6,156 nucleotides of DNA from an uncultured Clostridia bacterium (GCA_904502105.1 CAJGDF010000112.1:1-6156); one strand, 5' to 3'. Numbered from the stretch's first letter, positions 1 to 5,745 are shown. Notes: generated by a model from the sequence alone, not told the origin. Program-made: numbers and translations.

Positions 1-48
1 AACCGTAAAAAATGTCAGGGTTAAAAGAAATCTGTTTGTTGTTTTCAT
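1..48 (-). CDS. N-terminus of a probable secreted protein, cut by the left edge
   Basis: Read on the minus strand from an ATG at 48, 16 codons stay open to the window edge and give MKTTNRFLLTLTFFTV. This has a Lys/Arg-containing start followed by a hydrophobic run, as in the n- and h-regions of a Sec signal peptide. A GGAG ribosome binding site (58-61 in plus coordinates) lies 9 nt upstream, and a consensus sigma-A promoter stands just before that. An in-frame ATG at 57-55 directly abuts the GGAG with no spacing, so the ATG at 48 is preferred. The mature protein is outside the window and its function cannot be told. A solute-binding lipoprotein or an extracellular enzyme would suit the neighbouring GH43 and GH31 genes, but that is only a guess. 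The promoter, ribosome binding site and leader agree well, so a real gene start is likely despite the short length. Confidence 0.65.
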   Translation of the reverse strand, partial: MKTTNRFLLTLTFFTV

Positions 49-69
49 TTTTTTCATCTCCTTTTTCAT

Positions 70-98
70 ATTATAACATGCAATTGTTATCCTGTCAA
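70..98 (-). promoter_or_regulatory. Perfect sigma-A promoter of the left-edge gene, with an internal dyad
   Basis: On the minus strand TTGACA (98-93) and TATAAT (75-70) are exact consensus hexamers separated by 17 nt. The spacer and -10 carry a perfect inverted repeat, ATAACA-N6-TGTTAT (plus coordinates 73-90), which is where a repressor would block polymerase. The predicted transcription start is near 63, leaving a leader of only about 15 nt that starts essentially at the ribosome binding site. The hexamers and dyad are seen directly; the operator role is inferred. Confidence 0.85.
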
Positions 99-125
99 TA
101 TTTCTACCGAAAGGAGCAGAGACGC

Positions 126-152
126 TTTTAACTGACCGAAGGTCTATTTAGC
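126..152 (-). repeat. Single hairpin-linker unit downstream of the GH43 gene
   Basis: Read on the minus strand this is AGCTAAATA, then the stem-loop GACC-TTC-GGTC (stem arms at 134-137 and 141-144 in plus coordinates), then AGTTAAAA. It matches the unit at 3714-3740 almost exactly; the difference within the shared core is GTTAAA in place of GCTAAA in the distal linker. It follows the GH43 stop codon by 18 nt and points the same way relative to that gene as the array behind the C39-like gene. No U-run follows the hairpin, so it is not a classical intrinsic terminator. Confidence 0.8.
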
Positions 153-153
153 T

Positions 154-190
154 GTTTTTATTTTGAAGATCTATTTTTCAAAATAAAAAC
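154..190 (-). promoter_or_regulatory. 14-bp AT-rich inverted repeat around the GH43 stop codon
   Basis: GTTTTTATTTTGAA at 154-167 is perfectly complementary in inverted order to 177-190, with a 9-nt loop at 168-176 that contains the TAG stop codon (171-173). In RNA the last codons of GH43 would form the 5' arm. The stem is AT-rich and is not followed by a U-tract on the minus strand, so it could be a weak terminator, a 3'-end stabiliser or a translation-termination structure. The pairing is certain; the role is unknown. Confidence 0.6.
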
Positions 191-1436
191 TGTCCAGCGC
201 CATTCCTCTGCCTTTGAAGAACACCCAGAGAGTGCGGACGCCGCAGGTCTCTTTCGTTATCTTCATGGTATATTCATTGAAGCCGTCTTCGCCGTCGATC
301 TCGACAGAGCCGATAGCCTCGTCGGAGCCGTTAACACGAAGCTCGAGAACGCCTTTGCCTCGTGCCGTTAATTTGCAGGAAGAAACGCCGTCGCCGAAAT
401 CGATATATTTATATTCAGCCCAGTCATCTTTGAAATTACCGCCGCCGCAGTCGGCAAGGATCTCCTTAGCGGCATCTTTTTCGGGGTCTTCGTTAATATT
501 ATGAACTTTTCCTATCATACGGCAAGCGCAGGCAGCTTCGATGGGTGCAAACGCATTGATAGGACCGGCGGGCCCCTGAGAAGTCATGCAGACCTCGTTG
601 ATCGAGCCGTCCTCATTTATGGTTATAGGTTCAACGCAGACACGGCGGTTTTTATCGTTGCCCTGAGAGGAACGGTGATAGAAAACATACCACTGACCGT
701 TGTATTCGCAAAGAGAGCCGTGATCGTTCCATGTAGAAGGACCGCAGTACATATTATCAATAATAACGCCGCCTTTCTTATACGGGCCGAGAGGCGAATC
801 AGAAACGGCGTAGGACATGCAAGTTGCTCTTCCGCGGGAAATATCGGTATAAACGAGGTAATATCTTCCGTTTATTTTACGTATGCTTGAGCCTTCGTGA
901 AAGCCGTGTTCATGTTCGGTAAGTACGCCTCTGACGATCGAATCCCGGTCGAGAGTGCACATATCGTCCATAAGCTTTGCGCCTCGAAGCGAGAACTGAC
1001 CCCAGAAATAATACGCCTGACCGTCATCGTCAATGAATACGGCGGGATCTATGCCGTCTCCGTCAGCGCCGACGATGGGTTTAACATCCGTAAAAGGACC
1101 GTACGGCTTATCGGAGACCGCAACAGCCTCGTAACCGCCCTCGCCGCAGATAAAAAGATAATATTTTCCGTCCTTGTATATCGCATCGGGAGCGAACAGA
1201 AGTTCGTTCGGTTTCCAGGGAACTCCCGGATTTTCTTCTGTGTTCTCAAAAGCAAGACCGTGATCGACCCAGTTTGTCATTGTCGGGTCATCGGTTGAAA
1301 AGACATGATATTTATAAGAACAATAAGTCCAAAAGTCTCTGAGATCGTAAGAACCGTACATATAAAGGCGTCCGTCGGGCATAACACGAGCCTCAACGTC
1401 CGCAATAAAATAATTTTTCGGAAGTATGGGATTCAT
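171..1436 (-). CDS. GH43 family glycosidase (beta-xylosidase/alpha-L-arabinofuranosidase type) with CBM6-like C-terminus
   Basis: This 421-residue protein fits glycoside hydrolase family 43, five-bladed beta-propellers that release xylose or arabinose by an inverting mechanism. Catalytic candidates are Asp13 (IADVEARV, general base), Asp130 (GIDPAVFID, pKa modulator) and Glu181 (HEGSSIRK, general acid). FAPDAIYKDGKYYLF (81-95) and the His239 region (WNDHGS) are further family motifs. Residues about 300-421 resemble a CBM6-type beta-sandwich, including ELRVNG and a closing LDSFYFEK strand. There is no signal peptide and there are about a dozen cysteines, so it is probably cytoplasmic and acts on imported oligosaccharides. 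The ATG at 1436 has AGGAG 7 nt upstream. The gene is divergent from the GH31 gene, which suggests a shared hemicellulose-utilisation role. Family assignment is secure; xylosidase versus arabinofuranosidase activity cannot be settled here. Confidence 0.93.
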   Translation of the reverse strand: MNPILPKNYFIADVEARVMPDGRLYMYGSYDLRDFWTYCSYKYHVFSTDDPTMTNWVDHGLAFENTEENPGVPWKPNELLFAPDAIYKDGKYYLFICGEGGYEAVAVSDKPYGPFTDVKPIVGADGDGIDPAVFIDDDGQAYYFWGQFSLRGAKLMDDMCTLDRDSIVRGVLTEHEHGFHEGSSIRKINGRYYLVYTDISRGRATCMSYAVSDSPLGPYKKGGVIIDNMYCGPSTWNDHGSLCEYNGQWYVFYHRSSQGNDKNRRVCVEPITINEDGSINEVCMTSQGPAGPINAFAPIEAACACRMIGKVHNINEDPEKDAAKEILADCGGGNFKDDWAEYKYIDFGDGVSSCKLTARGKGVLELRVNGSDEAIGSVEIDGEDGFNEYTMKITKETCGVRTLWVFFKGRGMALDSFYFEK

Positions 1437-1467
1437 AATTTTTCTCCTGAATTGTTTTTACTTTTTC

Positions 1468-1496
1468 AGTTTAACACACAAAAAATTTTTTGTCAA
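1468..1496 (-). promoter_or_regulatory. Promoter of the GH43 gene
   Basis: On the minus strand an exact TTGACA (1496-1491) is followed after 17 nt by TAAACT (1473-1468, 4 of 6 matches to TATAAT), preceded by TGT as an extended -10. The leader is about 25 nt to the ATG at 1436, with AGGAG at 1444-1448 in plus coordinates. A 16-nt perfect A/T palindrome (1478-1493) fills most of the spacer and overlaps the -35. Confidence 0.65.
1478..1493. promoter_or_regulatory. 16-nt A/T palindrome in the divergent promoter region
   Basis: ACAAAAAATTTTTTGT is perfectly self-complementary. It covers most of the GH43 promoter spacer and the start of its -35 hexamer. It could be a regulator site or an intrinsically bent A-tract; because the base composition is so simple, chance is a real alternative. 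Confidence 0.4.
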
Positions 1497-1513
1497 GTTT
1501 TAATTTATTACTA

Positions 1514-1542
1514 TTGAAAAAAATTCCGAACCGTGCTATAAT
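1514..1542 (+). promoter_or_regulatory. Promoter of the GH31 gene
   Basis: TTGAAA (1514-1519), a 17-nt spacer and an exact TATAAT (1537-1542) with a TGC extended -10 form a strong sigma-A promoter. The predicted start is near 1549. AAAGGAG (1554-1560) then sits 8 nt before the ATG. The -35 elements of this and the GH43 promoter are 17 nt apart, so one regulator bound between them could act on both. Confidence 0.88.
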
Positions 1543-1568
1543 AAAAAAAACACAAAGGAGCGAAAAAA

Positions 1569-3533
1569 ATGATAAAGAGAACCGATACAGCCCTCATTCT
1601 GACGAACGTACACGAAACGATACGTATTCAGGCATGGGGACGCGGAATACGAGTTTGTACCGTACCTTTCGGACAAATACCCGAAGAAAACTGGGCACTG
1701 GATGAGGTCGAGCCGAAAAATGTTAAAATAGAGCTTCCGTCCGAACAAAACAGACACGCATACATTGAAAACGACGGTTTGAGATGCACGATCCTTTGGA
1801 ACCGTCTTTCATTTTCAAAAGACGGCAATATTCTCTTTGAAGAAATGCCGAGCCGTTCTCATTTAAATTTAAAATGCAGAGATTATGCTCCGATTCTCGG
1901 AACGAACGATTTTGAGGTAAAAGTCAGATTCACCGCTTATGACGGCGAAAAGATACACGGTATGGGTCAATATCTGACCGCAAATTACGATTTAAAGGGC
2001 TGCAATCTCGAACTTGCACAAAGAAACGCACAGATATCAGTTCCTTTCTTCATGTCAAACAGAGGCTACGGCTTTTTGTGGAACAATCCCGCAATAGGCT
2101 CCGTTTCCTTTGCGGACAATGTGACGGAGTGGACCGCACGTTCAACAAAAAAGATAGACTATTGGGTATGTGCAGCCGATGAACCTGCACAGATAATGGA
2201 AAAATACACAGAGGTCACGGGCAGAGCGACAGAACTCCCCGAATCCCTGCTCGGTCTTTGGCAATGTAAACTGCGTTACCGCACACAGGAAGAGCTTCTT
2301 TCCGTTGCAAGAGAGTATCATCGCAGAGGCATCAAGCTTGACGTTATAGTTATTGACTTTTTCCATTGGATATATCAGGGTGACTGGGATTTTGACCCCG
2401 AATACTGGCCCGATCCGCAGGCAATGGTTGACGAGCTGAAATCGTACGGCACACGTCTTATGGTCTCCGTATGGCCGACAGTTGATGTGAGAAGCAAGAA
2501 TTTCGGTGCGCTTTACAACAACGGATACCTTGTATCTTCAGACAGAGGAAACCATATAATGTTCGACTTCGGCGGACAGTCTTATTTCTTCGATGCAACG
2601 AATCCGGACGGCAGAGAATTTGCCGCAGACATTCTCAAGAAAAATTACGGTCAGTACGGCATCGACATGTTCTGGCTCGATGTTGCGGAACCCGAATATT
2701 CTTTCTATGACAGAGATCTTCACCGTTATTACATCGGTCCCGAGCTTCAGGTGGGCAACTTCTATCCGAGAAATTACACCCAGACCGTCTATGAAGGCTT
2801 GAAAAAGAACGGTACCGAAGATATTTTAACGCTTGTCCGCTGCGCATGGGTCGGCACTCCGAAATACGGCGCACTTGTATGGTCGGGTGATATTGACTGT
2901 ACATTCTCGCAGATGAAACGTCAGATAACAAACGGCTTGAACATGGGTATCGCAGGCATCCCCTACTGGATCTCCGACACAGGCGGATTTGAAGGCGGCA
3001 ACATTCACGACCCGATGTTCAAGGAGCTTTTGGTACGCTGGTATCAGTGGGCGGCATTCATGCCGATTTTGAGAATGCACGGCGACAGAGGTCCGCACGA
3101 TATCGAACCTCTCGATAAGGGTGCAACGAAGGGCGGCGGCTTCTGCCACACAGGTTCACCCAACGAAATATGGAGCTACGGCGAAGAAAACTACGAGATA
3201 TTCGTTAAGTACCTCAAGATCAGAGAAGGCATGAAGGAATATATCAAAGCGTCCGCAAAACAGACTCAGGAATCGGGCATTCCGATGATGAGAGCAATGT
3301 TCCTCGAATTCCCGAACGATGCAACTGCATGGGAAGTAAAAGATCAGTATATGTTCGGCTCAGATTATCTTGTAGCACCCGTTACGGATTACAGAGCAAG
3401 ACAGAGAGACGTATACCTGCCCGAAGGCAAATGGGAAGCGATGGACGGCAGCGGCATGATAGAAAGCAAGGGCGAATACGTTACGGCAAACGCACCGATA
3501 GATTATATGCCGGTATACAGAAAAGTGAAATAG
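1569..3533 (+). CDS. GH31 glycosidase, probable alpha-xylosidase (or alpha-glucosidase)
   Basis: This 654-residue protein belongs to glycoside hydrolase family 31, retaining enzymes that remove alpha-linked xylose or glucose from non-reducing ends. An N-terminal beta-sandwich (about 1-220) precedes the (beta/alpha)8 barrel (about 225-560) and a C-terminal beta domain. The nucleophile is Asp371 in FWLDVAEPE and the acid/base is Asp441 in VWSGDI; RMHG (502-505) is a further active-site motif. WQCKLRYRTQEEL (231-243) and the segment DWDFDPEYWPDP (272-283) resemble YicI-type alpha-xylosidases, which trim xyloglucan oligosaccharides, more than starch-type alpha-glucosidases. It is shorter than E. 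coli YicI and lacks a signal peptide, so it is probably cytoplasmic. The start is fixed by AAAGGAG 8 nt upstream. The stop codon lies inside the first unit of the downstream hairpin array. Family membership is certain; xylose specificity is an inference. Confidence 0.95.
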   Translation: MIKRTDTALILTNVHETIRIQAWGRGIRVCTVPFGQIPEENWALDEVEPKNVKIELPSEQNRHAYIENDGLRCTILWNRLSFSKDGNILFEEMPSRSHLNLKCRDYAPILGTNDFEVKVRFTAYDGEKIHGMGQYLTANYDLKGCNLELAQRNAQISVPFFMSNRGYGFLWNNPAIGSVSFADNVTEWTARSTKKIDYWVCAADEPAQIMEKYTEVTGRATELPESLLGLWQCKLRYRTQEELLSVAREYHRRGIKLDVIVIDFFHWIYQGDWDFDPEYWPDPQAMVDELKSYGTRLMVSVWPTVDVRSKNFGALYNNGYLVSSDRGNHIMFDFGGQSYFFDATNPDGREFAADILKKNYGQYGIDMFWLDVAEPEYSFYDRDLHRYYIGPELQVGNFYPRNYTQTVYEGLKKNGTEDILTLVRCAWVGTPKYGALVWSGDIDCTFSQMKRQITNGLNMGIAGIPYWISDTGGFEGGNIHDPMFKELLVRWYQWAAFMPILRMHGDRGPHDIEPLDKGATKGGGFCHTGSPNEIWSYGEENYEIFVKYLKIREGMKEYIKASAKQTQESGIPMMRAMFLEFPNDATAWEVKDQYMFGSDYLVAPVTDYRARQRDVYLPEGKWEAMDGSGMIESKGEYVTANAPIDYMPVYRKVK

Positions 3534-3609
3534 TGCTTCGCACAGCTAAATTCGCAACAGAGTTGCGAGCTAAATTCGGCGATGCCGAGCTAAATGTGCT
3601 TTCCAGCAC
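3528..3609 (+). repeat. Array of four small hairpins after the GH31 gene
   Basis: Four stem-loops follow one another: GTGC-TTC-GCAC (3533-3543), TCGCAAC-AGA-GTTGCGA (3552-3568), TCGGC-GAT-GCCGA (3576-3588) and GTGCT-TTCC-AGCAC (3596-3609). The first three are each followed by the same linker, GCTAAAT, at 3545-3551, 3569-3575 and 3589-3595. Linkers are 24 and 20 nt apart. Stem sequences are unrelated but always fully paired, and loops are 3-4 nt. The GH31 stop codon TAG (3531-3533) overlaps the first hairpin. The pattern is seen directly; whether it acts as RNA structure, as DNA or as a mobile repeat is unknown. Confidence 0.85.
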
Positions 3610-3632
3610 GCAAAAAGCTGTAATATGAAAAT

Positions 3633-3678
3633 ACAGAGCAGATTTTGGATCAACCATTTTTCTGCTCTGTTTATTTTT
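3633..3678 (+). terminator. Intrinsic terminator between the convergent GH31 and C39-like genes
   Basis: ACAGAGCAGA (3633-3642) pairs perfectly with TCTGCTCTGT (3661-3670), and TTATTTTT follows (3671-3678). The 18-nt loop can form a further TGG/CCA mini-stem. On the minus strand the hairpin is followed by ATTTTC, so it may work weakly for the C39-like gene as well. It lies between the two opposed hairpin arrays. Confidence 0.85.
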
Positions 3679-3740
3679 AGCTTTGTTTATACAATTTAGC
3701 TATGCGAAGCATTATTTAGCTGACCGAAGGTCTATTTAGC
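3675..3740 (-). repeat. Array of three small hairpins after the C39-like gene
   Basis: Read on the minus strand from 3740, GCTAAAT linkers (3740-3734, 3720-3714, 3700-3694, and a variant GCTAAAA at 3681-3675) alternate with the hairpins GACC-TTC-GGTC, ATGC-TTC-GCAT and a weaker TTGT-ATAA-ACAA. Linker spacing is 20, 20 and 19 nt. The C39-like gene's TAA stop is part of the first linker. The ATGC unit corresponds to the GTGC unit of the facing array, with one compensatory base-pair change. Confidence 0.85.
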
Positions 3741-4686
3741 TTCTCACCGTTACCAGCTTATAAAACACGGGGAAAGCAGAGAAGAACTGATCGAGAGTTT
3801 TTCTTGCCGATGTTCCGGGGTCGTTGATAACAAAAGAAGAGGCCGTAAGCCCGCCGCCGTTATAACCCGTAACGAGCACCCAATGCTGACCGCCCGAATA
3901 CGTTTTTGAGCCGACAAGAACGGGTCTGCCTGCCTTTAATTCGGAAAGAATAAGCGAGAGATCTTTTGAAAAGACCGCATTATATCCTTTCGGCCAGTAA
4001 AGATCGCCGCTCGAAGAATAAGAAAGCTCGTTTTCCATCGTATCGGGGTAAACGGTATAGCCGCGAAGATGAGTTTCAGCCATCGCAATGCAGGTGGTAG
4101 TACATCCTGCGCTGCCTATAGTCCTCGACGAATTGCCGAGCTTATCGTAACGCCAGCGGCTGTCCGTCTGCGAATATCGGGGGATGGAAAGATAAACGGA
4201 TGATGCGGAAGACTGCGAGCCTGAGGCAGATGTTAAAAACTCATTGCTTACCCAGCCGAGCTTGTTTCCGCCGTAAACTATCTGCGACCAGCCTCCGTTT
4301 TCGGCAATAACAAGCACCTCCGTGCCCTTTGAAAGCCTGTCTTTAACAGAATAACCCTTGCCCGCACCGCTTCGCACGTTAAGCTTGCCGTAAGAGGTGG
4401 TAACGCAGCGTGTTTTGGACGGAACATCGGTTATGTAACCGTCAGACACCCAGCCGTAGCTGTTTTCGCCGTAACGGACCTTGAGCCAGCCGTTTTTTTC
4501 GTCTTCAACAGTCAGATAAGAATTTTTCGGTGCCGAAGAAACGATCGAATAACCCGTTCCCGCGCCGCTTCGGATATTAAGACCCGAATTTTGCGTTGAG
4601 ACCCTTCCCACTGTGGCGGCCCCGAAAGGCAGAGAAAGACCGATAACCATGGCGGCACAAACCGCCGTCGAATAAAGTTTTTTCAT
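3736..4686 (-). CDS. Secreted protein with two SH3b domains and a C39-like cysteine peptidase domain
   Basis: This 316-residue protein starts with a Sec signal peptide: MKK, a hydrophobic stretch to about residue 20, and likely cleavage near Ala24. Two bacterial SH3 domains follow (about 26-87 and 92-153). Each has the LNIRSGAGTGYS/LNVRSGAGKGYS motif and a closing GWV strand; such domains usually bind peptidoglycan. A short Ser-rich linker (154-163) leads to a papain-like domain of the Peptidase_C39_2 type. Catalytic candidates are Gln173 (oxyanion), Cys195 (SAGCTTT), His268 (GGQHWVLVTGY) and Asp289 (INDP). It probably acts at the cell wall, as a peptidase or on cell-wall peptides, but the substrate is unknown. 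The start is supported by an AAAGGA-type ribosome binding site about 11 nt upstream and by the signal peptide. It is transcribed alone, convergent with the GH31 gene. Confidence 0.93.
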   Translation of the reverse strand: MKKLYSTAVCAAMVIGLSLPFGAATVGRVSTQNSGLNIRSGAGTGYSIVSSAPKNSYLTVEDEKNGWLKVRYGENSYGWVSDGYITDVPSKTRCVTTSYGKLNVRSGAGKGYSVKDRLSKGTEVLVIAENGGWSQIVYGGNKLGWVSNEFLTSASGSQSSASSVYLSIPRYSQTDSRWRYDKLGNSSRTIGSAGCTTTCIAMAETHLRGYTVYPDTMENELSYSSSGDLYWPKGYNAVFSKDLSLILSELKAGRPVLVGSKTYSGGQHWVLVTGYNGGGLTASSFVINDPGTSARKTLDQFFSAFPVFYKLVTVRS

Positions 4687-4734
4687 ATAATAAGAGTTCC
4701 TTTCAGATTGTTCAACGGATATTTCCGTGCACTT

Positions 4735-4763
4735 ATTTTAACATACAAACAGCCCTTTTGTAA
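4735..4763 (-). promoter_or_regulatory. Possible promoter of the C39-like gene
   Basis: On the minus strand TAAAAT (4740-4735, 5 of 6) lies 17 nt after TTACAA (4763-4758, only 3 of 6). A start near 4728 would give a leader of about 40 nt containing a small stem-loop, ACGGA-TATT-TCCGT (plus coordinates 4715-4728). No better sigma-A promoter is visible between the start codon and the divergent HAD promoter, so the assignment is tentative. Confidence 0.35.
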
Positions 4764-4774
4764 CCCCTAAAATG

Positions 4775-4786
4775 TTTCCATGGAAA
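4775..4786. promoter_or_regulatory. 12-nt palindrome just upstream of the HAD promoter
   Basis: TTTCCATGGAAA is perfectly self-complementary and ends 3 nt before the -35 hexamer of the HAD promoter. The position fits an operator or activator site for the divergent region; no regulator is encoded in the window. Confidence 0.4.
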
Positions 4787-4789
4787 ATG

Positions 4790-4818
4790 TTGACGAAGGT
4801 GGAAGATTATGGTATAAT
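4790..4818 (+). promoter_or_regulatory. Strong promoter of the HAD gene pair
   Basis: TTGACG (4790-4795), a 17-nt spacer and an exact TATAAT (4813-4818) with a TGG extended -10 form a near-consensus sigma-A promoter. Transcription should start near 4825, giving a leader of about 90 nt to the ATG at 4915. The leader holds a GATA-AGT-TATC hairpin (4838-4848) and the hairpin-linker unit at 4869-4899. Confidence 0.88.
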
Positions 4819-4868
4819 ACAGTTGAATTTATCTGCCGATAAGTTATCAGCTCTGTATGTATAGAAAT

Positions 4869-4899
4869 ATTTAACTTGCAGCCCTGCTGCAAATTTAAC
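4869..4899 (-). repeat. Variant hairpin-linker unit in the HAD 5' leader
   Basis: ATTTAAC (4869-4875), the stem-loop TTGCAG-CCCTG-CTGCAA (4876-4892) and a second ATTTAAC (4893-4899) have the linker-hairpin-linker layout of the other units. The linker reads GTTAAAT on the minus strand, as in the variant linker at 126-132. The longer stem and loop and the altered linker make membership likely but not certain. It ends 4 nt before the ribosome binding site. Confidence 0.55.
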
Positions 4900-4914
4900 T
4901 TTCAAGGAGTCCTT

Positions 4915-5742
4915 ATGTCCAAAACCCTGTTCATTTCCGATCTTGACGGAACGCTTCTCGGAAAAAACGCGGAGCTTTCGGAAGAGTCCGCAAGGATGTT
5001 AAACGAAGCGTATAAAAAAGGCTTGAATTTTGCGGTGGCGACGGCAAGAACTGCGGCAACCGTTGATTCAATAATGAAAAGCGCCGCTCCGACCGTCCCG
5101 TCTGTAATGCAGAACGGTGTATCTGTTTACGACATAAGAGAAAAGAAATATATAAAAACGGAAACGATAGCCGAAAACGCGGCATTATCCGTTATAAAAA
5201 TGCTTGAGGAATCGGGCGCGTGTCCGTTTATTTACACAGGCGAAAACGGCATGAAAACATACTACACCGAGCTGAAAAATCAGGCAATGAAAGAGTTTGT
5301 TGACGACCGCATAAAAAAATTCGGCAAGGAATTTACAAAAACCGAGATTCCCGAAGCCCTTGCGGCAGGCGGCATTACATATTTTGCGGTAATGGACAGT
5401 GAACATACCGTGATGACCGCCGTTGAAAAAATAAAAAATACAAACAGCATCAATTTTACATATTACAAAGACATTTACGACGAAAAAAACTGGTATCTCG
5501 AAATTTTTGCCGATACCGCCTCGAAGAAGCACGGTGTTGAATTTTTGAGAAGCGAATACGGATTTGAAAAGATCGTTTGTTTCGGCGACAATCTCAACGA
5601 CCTTGCGATGTTTGACGCGGCAGATGTTAAAATAGCCGTTGAAAACGCAAACGAAAAAGTCAAGGCGGCGGCAGATACAGTTATAGGCAAAAACACCGAA
5701 GACAGCGTTGCGAGATACATACTTGAGAACATGGAGAATTAA
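4915..5742 (+). CDS. Cof-type HAD-superfamily phosphatase (first of a pair)
   Basis: This 275-residue protein carries all HAD motifs. Motif I is DLDGT (nucleophile Asp9, acid/base Asp11), motif II is Thr43 in VATAR, motif III is Lys204 or Lys205 in ASKKHG, and motif IV is GDNLNDLAMF (Asp225, Asp229). Residues about 80-195 form the C2-type cap of the Cof/HAD-IIB group, cytoplasmic Mg2+-dependent phosphatases of sugar phosphates or other small phosphorylated metabolites. The usual ATGR of motif II reads ATAR here. The ATG at 4915 is chosen because AAGGAG (4904-4909) lies 5 nt upstream and the protein then begins MSKTLFISDLDGT. An in-frame TTG at 4876 would add 13 unlikely residues encoded by the hairpin unit. 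It is followed after 3 nt by a second HAD gene, so the two form an operon. The substrate cannot be predicted. Confidence 0.94.
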   Translation: MSKTLFISDLDGTLLGKNAELSEESARMLNEAYKKGLNFAVATARTAATVDSIMKSAAPTVPSVMQNGVSVYDIREKKYIKTETIAENAALSVIKMLEESGACPFIYTGENGMKTYYTELKNQAMKEFVDDRIKKFGKEFTKTEIPEALAAGGITYFAVMDSEHTVMTAVEKIKNTNSINFTYYKDIYDEKNWYLEIFADTASKKHGVEFLRSEYGFEKIVCFGDNLNDLAMFDAADVKIAVENANEKVKAAADTVIGKNTEDSVARYILENMEN

Positions 5743-5745
5743 AAA

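Noticed and set aside
82..92. On the minus strand GGATAACAATT is identical to part of the E. coli lac operator.
   Set aside because: Only an 11-nt overlap. The symmetric element here is ATAACA-N6-TGTTAT, whose centre and half-sites differ from lacO, so a LacI-type site is not supported.
501..1298. Plus-strand open frames opposite the GH43 gene.
   Set aside because: They are antisense shadows of a gene with clear family motifs and lack start signals.
1468..1542. Catabolite-responsive (CcpA cre) site in the glycosidase promoter region.
   Set aside because: No match to the TGWAAACGNTNWCA-type consensus could be found by eye.
3329..3628. Open frame on the plus strand running from within GH31 through the hairpin array.
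   Set aside because: It overlaps the securely identified GH31 frame, and its tail is just translation of the GCTAAAT linkers and stems; there is no ribosome binding site or recognisable domain.
3528..3740. CRISPR array.
   Set aside because: The constant linkers are only 7-8 nt and the intervening segments are self-complementary hairpins, not unique spacers; no cas gene is present.
3528..3740. Integron attC sites or REP elements.
   Set aside because: No attC core sites or paired R and L boxes, no gene cassettes, and no REP-type GTAG head; no integrase or RAYT gene is in the window.
4876..4914. TTG start that would extend the first HAD protein by 13 residues.
   Set aside because: It lies in the leader hairpin without a ribosome binding site, while the ATG at 4915 has AAGGAG 5 nt upstream and begins just before motif I.
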